Source of the DNA: Miscanthus floridulus
Lineage: Eukaryota; Streptophyta; Magnoliopsida; Poales; Poaceae
Assembly: GCF_019320115.1 (NCBI RefSeq)
Contig: NC_089595.1
Span: forward strand, 112,174,461-112,238,460
Length of the DNA: 64,000 nt
Direction: 5' to 3'
The position numbers were made by a program, and so were the translations under genes. How positions within the stretch are numbered: position 1 is the stretch's first letter; the number at the start of each line of letters is the position of its first letter. This document shows positions 1-10,760 of this stretch, one piece after another. The notes under the pieces are model-generated. The model did not search any database, was not told the DNA's origin, and saw nothing but the letters and a program-made list of their open reading frames with translations.

Positions 1-484
1 GAATTAATTGGCTATTCCAATTCAGATTATGCCGGGTGCAAAGTTGATAGAAAAAACACATCTGGAGGGTGCCATTTGCTTGGTAGATCACTTGTGTCTT
101 GGTCCTCCAAGAAACAAAATAGTGTGGCCTTGTCCACCGCCGAAGCGGAATACATTGCCGTGGGTGCTTGTTGTGCACAAATACTTTATATGAAACAAAC
201 TTTGCTAGACTATGGTGTCGTTCTAGAAAAAGTACCTTTTTTGTGCGACAATGAAAGTGCGGTAAAATTTGCAAATAATCCGGCTCAACACTCTTGCAGC
301 AGCACATAGATATCCGACATCACTTTCTTAGAGATCATGTTACAAAAAATGATATTTCACTAGAAGGTGTAAGGACCGAGGATCAATTGGTGGATATCTT
401 CACTAAACCGCTAGATGAGGCAATATTTTGTAGATTGCAGAATGAGCTCAATGTTCTTGATTTTAGCAACTTTACTAAAAGATG
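1..484 (+). pseudogene. copia pol, RNase H domain C-terminus (broken)
   Basis: Encodes the end of a copia polyprotein: the RNase H domain that degrades template RNA during reverse transcription. Visible motifs are SDYAGCKVDRK, SLVSWSSKKQNSVALST-AEAEY, LCDNESAVKFANNP, then HIDIRHHFLRDH and DIFTKPLDEA, the usual copia terminus. The frame from base 1 shifts near position 294 (after NNPAQHS); the rest continues in another frame to the stop at 483-485. It lines up closely with the RNase H at 57,750-58,236 of the second Sirevirus, which lacks this shift. Non-functional; its start lies outside the window. Confidence 0.9.
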
Positions 485-1924
485 AGCTTGTGTTGTCCCT
501 AGCATTGTATTGTAACATATGACATGTTTAACTTATGGTAATGCATATAGGGCTTGTCTAACATGGTTAAGATAACCGCCGAAAAGCGTGTGAAGAAGCT
601 TAACCTTCGATCACACTTGACAAGCAACTAGATTTATCTTCAAGTATTGCATTGCATATGCATGGATGTTGTTTTGTCATTTATCTTAAATTGCCCTCTT
701 ATTGACTATTTTCTTAAAAAGAATTATAGCCTAAGGCAAAATATTTTTGAAAAATATGAGGGTTTGAGAGAGGCCACTCACATCAGTCCCAATTGGTGTT
801 TATTTGGATCTTATTTGAGTTGGGACTTGATTGGGAACAGGCAACACAAAGGACTTTGAAGATTCGCTGGAAAAGGAGTGATCGGGCACTGCACCGGACT
901 CTGATGTCCAGCGTCCGGTCAGTTCGCAGGAGGTGAACCTGCTGCGAAGGAGTGACCGGATGCTGAAACAGTGTTCTCCCAGCGTCCGGTCAGATGGTGG
1001 TCCAGCGTCCGGTCGATCGAAGACAAAGGAGATAGCTTGCACCAAACTCTGGCTGTGTCCGGTCGGTGTTCACCAAACGCGTCCGGTCACGATTCTAGGG
1101 GTTTTGCACCTTACTAGAATCGACTGGACGCTGGGTGGCAGCGTCCGGTCGCTGCCACCAGAGCGTCCAATCAATAGAAATCATGCGAGACCCAGATTCT
1201 TTCTTCTTTCCTAATCCAATCCGTCGGGGCCACCATATAACCGTACGCCGCGCATTAACCTAACTCATCCGCCGCGCACCCGTCGTTCCTGAGCCACCGA
1301 CATCACCGCATCTGCTCTCGTGCACCACTGCTCACCGTCGCATCCAGCGCCGCATCTCCACATAGCAGCCAAGCCATGCACCGCCGCACGCCCCTCGCGC
1401 CACCACATCCTGCTCCGTCGCGAGCTCGCCCACACTGCCGCTCCCGAGCTCCACCACACCTCTCCACGTCAGCATCACTGCCCCTGTGCCCTAGTGTCAG
1501 CACTATCATGCCCTAGCCTCACCAGCACCTCCCTTGCCCGCACCAGTGCCGCACCAGAGCTTCGTCGAAGTTTCTGTTGCTGATCCTTGCCAATCAGACA
1601 ACCCTAACCCTAGGTCTTCCGGTGGTTCCCCACGTGCCGCGTCTCTTCTCTTCTCGGGTCGCCGGTTCGTCAGGTAGCATGCCCCCGATTCAAATTTCAT
1701 ACCTATTGCTTGCTTTCTTAGGGTTTCACATCTCCGGATTTATTGTTATTATTTATAAATCCGATCTACTCTAACATGTAGCGAGTCGGTGCCGTTGAGG
1801 TCATATTTGTAGTTGTCAGTCAACTCGGGGCCAAGCTCACGAGTACGGATCAAGGCCAAGCCTCGGAAGTGACAGTTGACAGTTGTCTCTTGTCAGCGGT
1901 AGTTGTTCTCTTTAGATCCTTCAG
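485..1924 (+). other. pol-env spacer of Sirevirus 1
   Basis: Non-coding spacer of about 1.4 kb between pol and the env-like frame. The first 400 bases hold nothing recognisable. Bases 881-1172 are a cluster of inverted CCGGACGC-type motifs also found in the LTR. A TATA-like CATATAACC follows at about 1,235, then a GC-rich, stop-containing segment (1,250-1,570) that could be a non-coding first exon, then T-rich sequence with possible splice acceptors just before the ATG at 1,925 (TTCTCTTTAG at about 1,905-1,915). The arrangement suggests a promoter plus spliced leader for the env-like gene; this is inference. Confidence 0.55.
881..1172. repeat. inverted CCGGACGC motif cluster in pol-env spacer
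   Basis: Repeated near-identical words in both orientations: GTGACCGGATGCTG, GCGTCCGGTCA, CAGCGTCCGGTCG and variants, at least eight copies in under 300 bases. The same words fill the LTR of this element (5,302-5,585) and the solo LTR (23,849-24,136). Palindromic motif clusters are described in Sirevirus LTRs; here the cluster also sits between pol and env. Confidence 0.85.
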
Positions 1925-4437
1925 ATGGCTCATGTGAAGAACGCCGAAGGTGGTCCAGATGATGAGGATCTGAGGCGTCCTCCTTGCCTGCCTACAGATC
2001 CAAAAGGCAAGGCGACAAAGAAGATGGCAATAATGAAGCGCAAGTATCAAGATGCAGATATAGCTAGAGCAGCCGTAGTTGCAGAGGCTGCAGAGCGTGC
2101 CGAGAGAGGAGGTGCCCGTAGTGGAGTCTGGATTGTAGATCAGCTTTCACCAGAATCAAGGGCTACACTTGAGTAGGTTGAGCGCCTTCATGGTGGTCTA
2201 GCTAGGACTCTCATGATTGGAGGTTGGCGTGTTGCCATTGATGAGGGTCAGCCTCAGGGGGAGTCATAGCAGCTATCATCGTCAGTAGAGCAGACTCAGG
2301 AGGGATAGCAGGCTGAGGAGATAGAGTAGGCACCCCAGCCATAGCTTCACCGCTCTGGTCGTACCCGTGCTCCAGTCACGCCGAGGGCAGATATGTAGCG
2401 GAGGGGTTCTCGTCCACCGCCCAGACCATAGGGTCTGCCTCCTGTGACACACTTGGACTTGAGGGCTGCCACGACAAAGCAGGTGCAGTAGCTCAGGTTT
2501 GTGGACTTTGAGCAGTGGTTCCTACCGAGGAGGGATGACAGAGCATCAGAGGACAACACAAGCTATATTTAGACCTCAGAGGGTGTGCAACATTGAGTCT
2601 ATAGTTGCAGCAGCTAGATAGCACATTCACCCCTACCTTGCATATCTGCTAGGGCTAACAAACTTGATTGGATGGACAGGATTATATGTTCCATCTTGGG
2701 TCCGTCAGTTCTATGCTACACTATGGATTGACCCGCAGCACAGATACATTCACTTTGCATTCAGAGGCAGAGATTACAGGCTGACGAGCATTAGGGTCAG
2801 GGAGATACTCAGGCTTCAGGAGCAGCCTGTCATGCTACATGATGTTTGCTATGGACAGACAGCGCCTCCCAGACGCCCTCATGGCGGTATGGTGCCTCCC
2901 ACAGATTTGGTTCGCCACTGCTTCAAGGAGCCTTTTGGCGAGGGGTCGAGCAAGACTCCCAGTGATCTCACTCCTATAGCTAGAGTGTTGGATGCCATTA
3001 TGAGGAGGACCTTGATTCCGAGGATGGGGTATCGTGAGGGCTTGACTCACTTACAGCTATGGCTTCTCAACTCTCTAATGCAGCAGACAGTGTTTGACAT
3101 TTAGGATCTCCTTCTATCAGATATGGAGAATACTATTGTTGAGGGGTTTAGAGGTCATCAACAGTTGCCCTATGCCCATTAGATCACATTTCTTATTCAC
3201 AGGGCAGTTACAGTGAGGCTACCTGAGATGCTAGCTGAGTACAGTGGTGCTACTATAGAGTTCCCTACATACAACCTGACTCAGATGATCCGCCATAGTA
3301 CACCACAGGCACCTAGTCAGTCGCGCCATCGTCCAGATGTACTAGAGACTGCAGCCTAGCAGGATGCTATTATCAGGGGTATTGCAGCTACTGAGGAGGA
3401 GGAGCTTGCTCAGAAGGAGGGGATGGTCAAGAGTGACCCCAGTGACAGCTCAGACGAGGACTACCGGGACATTCCTCAAATGCCTGCACGTCGACATGAT
3501 CATGAGGCTGGTAGCTCTAGTTCAGCTCCACCTGCACCATAGATAGACCCCGCTCTCCTTGCTATACTTGAGTGGATGAGGCAGGATCAGGCACGCCAGG
3601 CTCAAGAGACCGCTGCCACTTTTGCACAGTTCTAGACTCGGTAGGACGAGTTTCAGAGACAGCAGCTGGCTCTTCAGCAGCAAACGTAGGCTCTACAGTA
3701 GCAGCAGTAGGCCATGTATCAGTAGTAGATCCTCATGCAGCAGTAGCTACTTGGATTTATGCATCATGTTGTGACAGCTATTGGGGCTCCACCGCCATAG
3801 CCTTTGCCCTAGCTTGGTCAGATGGCCACTACTTCTATGACTCCAGCATTACAGTCTAGTGGGCTTCAGAGTCAGGGACAGCCACCAGCATAGTTTGCTT
3901 CACCTACAGAGCAGGTGTCCTAGTATTTTGCTTCGCCAGTGATAGCCTTGCAGTTCACACCTCTTCAGATGGGCTTCACACCAGCTGAGACGTCCTTGCT
4001 GCTAGTGCCAGAGACTACAGTGTCCAGGAGCCTTGGTGCATCCTTCAGTGAGTTGATAGGGCAGCCTACTCCTCCATATCTACATGTCCTAGGTCCTTCT
4101 ACAGTTGTACCTATTAATAGGACTACAGAGACGCTCCCTTCCTTAGTGGCATCATTAGAGCTAGCTGCTTTGATCATACCAGCACAGCCTACAGCAGCTC
4201 CAGTTTCCTGATCTGACCTAGACTGCTTCAGCATTGCTTCCAGCTATAGAGGGTCAGACTGCTTAGAGCTTAGGGTCAGATGATGACGGTGCCCAGTTTC
4301 AGCTTGCTCCTCGTACCTCAACGCCCGACTCATCCGCTGCAGCCCCGCCGACCGACCCTTAGGTTTTGGTGTTTGATGCCAAAGGGGGAGAGGGATTGAG
4401 TATGTTAGACTTAGGGAGAGCGACATATCTAGGGGGA
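1925..4437 (+). pseudogene. Sirevirus env-like ORF, amber-riddled
   Basis: Decayed third ORF of a Sirevirus, of unknown function; these 'env-like' proteins are named for position rather than proven envelope activity. It starts at ATG 1,925 (MAHVKNAEGGPDDED), changes frame at about 2,525-2,570, contains an open stretch 2,664-3,104 (LYVPSWVRQFYATLWIDP...), and continues Ser/Gln/Pro-rich to about 4,200. One more shift near 4,205 leads to an end around VFDAKGGEG. In these frames I count 8 stops before the first shift and 17 from there to 4,208, every one TAG, mostly in a Gln-rich context where CAG would be expected; none is TAA or TGA. The homologue in the second Sirevirus is at 59,085-60,660. 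Confidence 0.75.
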
Positions 4438-4842
4438 GCTTAGTTTACCTATTAGCTTATCTATTACATTTGGAGTTTTTATGTGTGGTACACTATTATG
4501 CATTCATCGTGTGTTTACCATTATGCATTAAACTATATTTATGTGATAGTGATAACTACGTAATTGTGATATAGGACATGTGTGCTCTCTACTTTGAATT
4601 ATTTACATGTCATATCATTTGTGCTAAGCTCATTTGCTCTTGCTTCTGCATTTTACTCCGATGCGAATGAGTTGTATTACTTGTACTCATGCTTATTTCA
4701 TATCTTTTGAGTACATCATGTTGGCTTGGGTCATATAAGCTTGCCTACCACTTTTGTTCTTATTGCCAAAAGCTTATATGAACCAAGCATGTCAAAAACC
4801 TCAACTCTTTCACATACTCGAGGTAGTATTGTCATCAATCAC

Positions 4843-4856
4843 CAAAAAGGGGGAGA
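4843..4856 (+). other. polypurine tract of Sirevirus 1
   Basis: AAAAAGGGGGAGA immediately before the LTR start is the plus-strand primer site. A related AAAGGGGGAGAGGG occurs upstream at about 4,380, and a further AGGGGGAG near 4,430; several polypurine tracts in the 3' non-coding part are typical of Sireviruses. Confidence 0.75.
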
Positions 4857-5612
4857 TTAAAAGCATCTAGGCCCCTAGTTGGGTTTTGGTGATTAATGAT
4901 AATACATGATTACTATGACTAACATATGTTTTGTAGAGGCAATTAAGTTAGGTCATGGTAATGGAGATCGATTGGGCTATCATGGTGGTCATGCCCCTTC
5001 GATGGAAATCATTTCGGTTTTCAAAGGACGGACGACAAGGTTAAGGATGGACTAGTTCTAAGTGTCGTTTGGAGTTGAAGAGACACTTAGAGTAGTTTAG
5101 GACTTTGTTTTTTCTTTGGCCATACTATTAAGGGGGTATGGACAGGTAGCTTGACCTAGGTGAGTCTAGTGAGTTAGGTGTTGTGCACACTTGCTAAATC
5201 TAGCACTAGGTAGCTCCAAAATAGCCCTTAGATCCAATGGAGCAAACTTCATTCACGTATGATCGAGAGTTAGAAGTGAATGGAGGGTCAAATACTGATT
5301 GGACGCTGGCTCTGGTTTGACCGGACGCTGGTTCAGGGTTCGGTCAGTTCATTTGACTGAGGTGTTTTCATCTGGTGCGACCGGACGCTGAGAGGTCAAG
5401 TGACCGGGCGCTGAGGGCCAGTGTCCGGTCGACTCCAGTAAGGTTCCAGAGAGGGAAAATCTTGACCGAACGCGTCCGGTCAGTGCTGACCGGACGCTGG
5501 CCAGCATCCGGTCACACTGTAAACACTAGAGTTCAGGGTAAACTGACCGGCGTGTCCGGTCAACATGACCAGAGCGTCCGATCACCCCGTAGAGGCACAT
5601 AACGGTTCGTTG
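4857..5612 (+). repeat. truncated 3' LTR of Sirevirus 1
   Basis: Begins directly after the polypurine tract with AAAAGCATCTAGGCCCC; the expected terminal TG is degraded. It carries the CCGGACGC inverted words at 5,302-5,585. Only about 750 bases remain, against 1,415 in the related solo LTR; the TATA box and R/U5 are missing. The end abuts antisense gypsy RT sequence at about 5,612. Confidence 0.7.
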
Positions 5613-6243
5613 GTCTTGGCCGCTCGGCTTGATCTAGCTGATCGAGCAGGTTGATTTGGATGGCGAAGCATTGCTGCATGCACCTTTGGTAGGTGGCACC
5701 AGCGTTCTTCAAGCCGAATGGCATGGTTATGTAGCAGTACAAACCATACAGGGTGATGAACGAGGTTGCGAGCTGATCAGACTCTTTCATCGTGATTTGG
5801 TGATAGCCCGAGTAGGCATCCAGAAAGGAGAGGATCTCGCAACCCGAGGTGGAGTCGACTATCTGGTCTATGCGTGGCAGAGGAAAGTGATCCTTTGGGC
5901 ATGTTTTGTTGAGGCTAGTATAATCAACGCACATTCTCCACTTCCCGGTCTTCTTTTTAACAAGAACAGGATTGGCAAGCCAGTCGGAGTAGAATACCTC
6001 TCTGATGAATTCGGCTGCCAGGAGTTTGGTGATCTCTTCGACTATGGACCTATGGCTCTCATCGTCGAAGCGACACAGGCGCTGCTTGGTGGGCCTCGAG
6101 CCTGGGATGAGGCGCAACGCGTGCTCACGTGACCTCCCGCGGTATGCCCGGCATGTCAGAAGGCTGCCATGCGAAGACATCGTGATTGTCGCATAGGAAG
6201 TCGATGAGCTCGCATTCCTATTTGGCCAGGGGCTGGGTCCCAA
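5613..6243 (-). pseudogene. gypsy reverse transcriptase fragment
   Basis: Minus-strand frame encoding the N-terminal half of a Ty3/gypsy RT. Visible motifs: LLAAEFIREV, LVKKKTGKWRMCVDYTSLNK, CPKDHFPLPRIDQIVDST, FLDAYSGYHQI (first catalytic Asp of the palm), and MPFGLKNAGATYQRCMQ. The YVDD-containing motif that should follow about 30 residues later is missing: similarity ends after QAERPRPT and the frame runs into Sirevirus LTR sequence. This fixes the chimeric junction at about 5,605-5,620. The frame upstream is broken by a stop near 6,132-6,135. Confidence 0.85.
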
Positions 6244-6853
6244 TCCAAACCATCTTGGTTGGGTCTATGGGGTCGATTCCCACCACCTTGGTTTCCTTGA
6301 GCGGACAGAAGGCCATTGAGGAGGTTGGTTTGTTGCAGTCTGGGACTGCTAGGATCAATGATTCCCTAAGCCATGGGAGCTCAGACGAGTTGACGACCGC
6401 AGTGGCAAGCTTATAGTGCTCACGGTCGCACGTGAAGGCGTGCGAAAAGGCGCTACTCATGGTGATGATGTCGTTTGGTCCTAGCATCTTCAGCTTGAGG
6501 TAGGTGCAGTTGGGGATTGCCATGAATTTTGCGTAGAATGGCTGTCCCAAGATGGCATGGTAGAACCCTAGAAAATCCACCACTTCGAAGGTGAGGACCT
6601 CCGAGCGGAAGTTGGCCCGGTTGCCGAACGTGATGGGCAGGTCAATCTGCCCAAGCGGATATGCCTACGCTCCTGGGATCACCCTGCGGAAGGGAGAGCC
6701 CGCTAGGTGGAGCTCCGACCGGGGGATGCGCATGGCGTCGAGGGTGTCGACGTAGAGGATGTTGAGGCTGCTGCCTATATCCATAAGCACCTTGGTGAGG
6801 CGCTTCTTGCGGACGATGGGGTCGACGACGAGCGGGTAGCGTTCAGGTCTCAC
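6136..6853 (-). pseudogene. gypsy protease and PR-RT linker, broken
   Basis: Two minus-strand frames (6,665-6,853 and 6,218-6,583) encode the aspartic protease region of the Tat element. The active-site triad appears as DIGSS in VLMDIGSSLNILY; the downstream flap/dimer region is seen in FYHAILGQPFYAKFMAIPN and YLKLKMLGP. The protease cleaves the polyprotein. A TAG separates the two parts at about 6,665. Inactive by its stops. Confidence 0.8.
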
Positions 6854-9306
6854 GACGTGGGAGGGATGGTCCCTCTAATCGAAGGTGATCGAAGATTCCA
6901 ACCAGCTAAGGAAGGAGGGGACGGCTGTCTTGGCGACGCATGCCTCCCTATAGCGTACTTTGTGCTGGCACTTGGACCAGATGGCGTCGGATCTACCAAA
7001 GATCATAATGCATTCATCAGTGTTAGGGAAACCGTCTCCGTCCTTGCCCGCCACGCCTCCTTTCTTGGTTGCCGCCTCTTTGCCGTCCCCTTCTTTCGGC
7101 CCGCTGGCCTATCGTAGGAAACGTTTGTGGAGCTCGCAGTCCTTGTAGAGGTGTTTGATGGGGTAGGCATGGTTGGTGCATGGACTATCCATGAGCTTGT
7201 TGAAGTGGTCAGGCAGTCCCTACTGGGGCTGCTTACCCGTGCGATCAGCCGTGGCGACCAACACGGTGTTGTCTGATCGGTGTAGATCCTTTTTGTTCTT
7301 CTTTCCCTTCTGTGTGGAGGGGCCCTCGTCATGGTCCATGCGCTTGGCCTTGCCTTTTTCCCAGCCCCTGTTAAAGACCGCTCCGACCGCCTCCTCACCG
7401 GAGGCGTGGTTAGTGGTGATGTCGAGCAGGTCGTGGGTGGTATGGGGCTTCAGGCATCCAAGCTTGTGGATCAGGGACTCACAGGTCATCTTGGAGAGGA
7501 ATGCGCTGATGATGTCCACGTCGACGACATCAGGGAAGGAGTTGCATCATTGGGAGAACCTACGGATGTAATCTTGTAGGGTCTCGCTAGGCTCCTGCTG
7601 GCAACTCTTGAGGTCCTAGGTGTTTCCAGGGCGGACATACATCCTCTAGAAATTTCCAACGAAGACCCTCTTGAGGTCCACCCAGTCACGGATGCTGTCG
7701 TGCCGGAGGAATTCAAGCCATGCCTGAACATGTTCCCCCACACAGATGGGGAGATACTAAATGATGAAATAGTCATCATCCACCCCTCTGGCTTGACAGG
7801 TGAGTCAGAAATCTTTGAGCCAAATATTAGGGTTTGTCTCCCCGTTGTACTTGGTGATGTTGGTGGGCGATCAAAAGCGCTATGGGAATGGGGCTCTCTG
7901 GATACGCCGGTCAAAGGCACATGGTCCTAGGCCCTTAGGGCTGGGACTCTGGTCATCCGATCAGCGATCGTGCCTGGGGCACGTTTCACCGCTCCCCTCG
8001 ATGGTTCGGTCCGGATCCATGTCGCCTGCTCTCACCACCGCCCGGTGGACGTCATCATCATTCCAAGCCCGATGCCGATTGCTAACGACGCTGCGAGCAT
8101 CCTAGTGTGGACCGGGCCACTCGTGTACCGGCGGTCGGTGCAAGGCAGGTGCCAGGTTGGACCAAGGCACAGTTGTTGCCTCCCGAGCCACACCTGGCGG
8201 ATGTAGCAGCGAGCGGATGGAGCGATCTATCTAGTGCGTCCCCGCTCCACTGGTGGGGAGAGAGAGCGCGTGTTGGAGTCATGATGCGGAGCTTTCTGCC
8301 TATTGAACGGCGGTGGCTTCTACTAGAACCTGAAGATTCTGGTAGACCGTCCACTCCTAGGGGTCAACGGGCTCGGGAACACACACATAGAAGCATTGCT
8401 ACGGCAGCCATGTTATGGCTAGCCTAAGCAAACTATGGGAGATCATTCTCCTCATTCATGATGTCGTGTTGGACCTGACGGGTGTGACCCCAGGCGTCGC
8501 CCGCTAGGTTATGCGCATGGGGTGCAACTTGCTGCATCGAGCTTGCTGGCGCAGGCGGCGGTTGGTTCTGCCGCCATTGTCATAGTTCCTCGGCATGCCC
8601 TTACGCAAATGCAAGGGCCCCCACACGCAGGTCTAGAGGGGTGTGAGTTTGCACAGACTCCGCAACTACCAACGACTATCCTAGAACATCTGCCATAGCA
8701 CACTCCAGGGACGGACGGTGGCTAGGTGCTACATCGTCGATGCTGGAGCCATCGCTCTCACCCTCGTCATCTAGAAGTTCGGGGAAAGTGGTAGGAGCAT
8801 AGCTCACCATTCCCACAAATTTGGATGTGAGGGGAAGGTGGTAGCGTCCCTCAGAGCCCCTAAGCGCACGCGTTCGTGGGGGACACGAGGCCATAGGGGA
8901 ACCGATCGTACGGTGTCCATGATGCAGTCAATACGGTCCCTCCGGATAATCGGCGGGAGATAGTAAATAGAGAGTAAATTACAATATGCATATTACTCAC
9001 AGCGGGGTCTGACCAGAGAGTTTGCTCGGAATGAAGCGCAGATGCCGTGTCGTCGATGTCATGCGTCCCGGAGCCGATGGAGGGCACCCCTCCGACGGGT
9101 GCTGGAATGAGTGCCTCCTCGCGGAGGTGTAGTACGCCAAACCGGTCGGCGATGAAGTCTAGGCTTCCAAAAAGGAAGGCCTGGGATGGCTCAAAGACAG
9201 GCAGAACCCACATCCCAACAGGTGGGAGTGCGGGAAATTCCAGAGAGCCAAAGCGAATCATTTTGCCTAAGTCCGCCATGGCAAAGGTGGTGGAAAAGTG
9301 GGTCAT
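6854..9306 (-). pseudogene. gypsy gag, heavily decayed
   Basis: Minus-strand gag of the Tat element. The N-terminus at 9,306 opens with MTHFSTTFAMADLGKMIRFG; later parts are seen at 8,676-8,894 and 7,220-7,519 (KLGCLKPHTTHDLLDITTNH, AVFNRGWEKGKAKR), the retrotransposon gag domain and its basic C-terminal tail. Stops and shifts split it into many pieces. The predicted role is formation of the virus-like particle. Most other frames in this stretch on either strand are shadows. Confidence 0.65.
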
Positions 9307-9340
9307 CCGATGACCAAAAAGTGTTGAACGTACAACGTCT

Positions 9341-9360
9341 TCCCCACGGACAACGCCAAC
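9341..9360 (-). other. primer-binding site of antisense gypsy element
   Basis: Read on the minus strand the sequence is GTTGGCGTTGTCCGTGGGGA, a degraded form of the TTGGCGCC-type PBS of Tat elements, lying just inside the LTR end and followed by the leader to gag. Confidence 0.65.
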
Positions 9361-9366
9361 TATCGG

Positions 9367-10760
9367 TGCAGAAAGTGACCAATAAGTAAATATTTGTAGT
9401 TTTGTCGTACGCTATGATCGGAGGTGGCCTAGCACTCAATGACACATGGTTTATACAGGTTCAGGCAACGTGCCCTATGTCCAGTTTGAGTCGGTCGGTG
9501 ACTTTATTCCTTAGCCTAGGTGCTCGAAGTTTGCAGTGGGGTTATAAACGAGAAGGAGAAAGATGGGGGATACAAGAGGTCCGTTAGACTCCGGTCAGAA
9601 GGACCAAGAGCAACAGGAGCTTCGCTATGAGCTAAGTGTTCAAGCGTGTGCTTGAGGTTCAAACCTGGTGGTTCTGTGGTTGTGAACTAGTGAACTTGAT
9701 CGATCTAATAAATTTGGAATGACTTGAATGTTGGGAGAGAGCGCATCCCTTTTTATAGATGAAGGAGATGGCCTTACAAGTGAGGGGGAGAGAGTACGTA
9801 TGTTTCTGAGCCTTGCTACCCACACCGGTGGGTACATGACGATGGTAGGCGCCCATAATACTGTTGTATGTCAGATGCATGTGGGAGGTGGTGTTGTCTT
9901 CTTCAGGCATGACAGACGTCGACGCCTACCACACTGTTGATACCTGAGGCATGCAAGGGGTTTTTACCATGTTCGTTCGGTACAGTAAAAGCCGGCGCCC
10001 ACAACACTGTCGATGCCCAGAGGCATGTGGGGGGCCTTACTGTATGGGAGTTGTAGGCACCCACAATACTATAGAGGAAAATGTTGACGCCTACAACACT
10101 ATTTGTGTCGGGGAGGTTGTAGAATACTGTTTCTGTAGGTGGACATGGTACGGTCCCTGGTATCGTGGTTTGACTTGTGCGCCCTACCTTGCTTTCCCCA
10201 TTCATTCCCCGGTCCCTTCCGAGCGGGCGTCCCCGGTTGGTTGGTCCCAGTCAGTTCTGATGGCGCCAGTCAGAGATGAGCAGTGAGCAGGTTTTTGCGT
10301 ACGTCGGTCGAAGACTTGGGGTCAGAGTCAGAAGTAGTGTTTTGGCTAGGCCTTCCGGTCAGAGAGGCCATCCGGAGGCGGGCTAGAGACCGAAGTGAGC
10401 CCTCTGGTCAAAGAGGTGGGCTGAAGTTAGAAAACAGGCATTGCTCCTCCTCGGCCAAACCTTTCGGTTGGTGATTGGATCGCCCTTCAGGCCTGTTTGT
10501 TCAGATACTTGGGTCAGCCCATGAGTTGCGCGTTGTCTGCTTAGGTCAAGCCTTTGTTGGGAAGCCGGTCCACGAGGGACCCCGGGCTTATGAACCTGAC
10601 AGATCATTTTCTCACCTGTCGTCTGCTCAGTGCTCACCAACTCCGTGGTTCACGACAAACGAGAGCCGGCGGCTTGCCAATGAGATCACGTGCGAAAAGG
10701 GTGGCATGTCACGTGTCACAGTGGCTTTTAGCATAGGAAAGAGCAGCCGATCTGGGCCGA
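9367..10760 (-). repeat. 5' LTR of antisense gypsy element (outer end approximate)
   Basis: Starts next to the PBS with TGCAGAAAGTGACC (the CA end of the LTR on the minus strand). A minus-strand TATA box, CTATAAAAAGGGATG, lies at 9,745-9,759, giving an R/U5 of roughly 350 bases. The outer boundary is guessed; no second LTR copy is present for comparison. Confidence 0.55.
9751..9757 (-). promoter_or_regulatory. TATA box in gypsy LTR
   Basis: TATAAAA on the minus strand, followed by AGGGATGCGCTCTCTCC, in the expected U3 position of the antisense gypsy LTR. Confidence 0.6.

Larger units (their letters stand above)
1..5612 (+). mobile_element. Sirevirus-type Ty1/copia element, 3' half (Sirevirus 1)
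   Basis: A 5'-truncated (by the window edge) copia retrotransposon in plus orientation. In order it shows the RNase H end of pol, a spacer with CCGGACGC-type inverted motifs, a long decayed env-like frame, a GGGGGAG polypurine tract and the start of a 3' LTR. Pol followed by an env-like ORF, G-rich polypurine tracts and palindromic motif clusters are known hallmarks of Sireviruses. The 3' LTR is cut at about 5,612, where an antisense gypsy RT sequence begins without a visible target duplication. The solo LTR at 23,578-24,992 carries the same motif word and probably belongs to the same lineage. The element is dead: frameshift in RNase H, two or more frameshifts and many stops in env. Confidence 0.85.
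5613..10760 (-). mobile_element. antisense Ty3/gypsy (Tat-lineage) element, 3' end missing
   Basis: On the minus strand, from right to left: LTR, primer-binding site, gag, protease and the first part of RT. RNase H, integrase, polypurine tract and 3' LTR are absent because the element stops inside RT at about 5,613. RT and protease motifs resemble the RIRE2/Tat group of grass gypsy elements (family knowledge). Numerous stops and shifts show it is dead. The right-hand (outer) LTR boundary is not clear from sequence and is placed only approximately. Confidence 0.75.

Noticed and set aside
800..1045. 81-codon minus-strand frame in the spacer
   Set aside because: It is made of the inverted CCGGACGC words; composition explained by the repeats, no family likeness.
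2664..4208. Idea that the TAG codons are reassigned or suppressed in vivo
   Set aside because: Grass nuclear genes use the standard code, the frame also has frameshifts, and CHG deamination explains CAG-to-TAG. Kept only as a remote alternative in the finding.
5656..6132. 158-codon plus-strand frame
   Set aside because: Shadow of the minus-strand gypsy RT.
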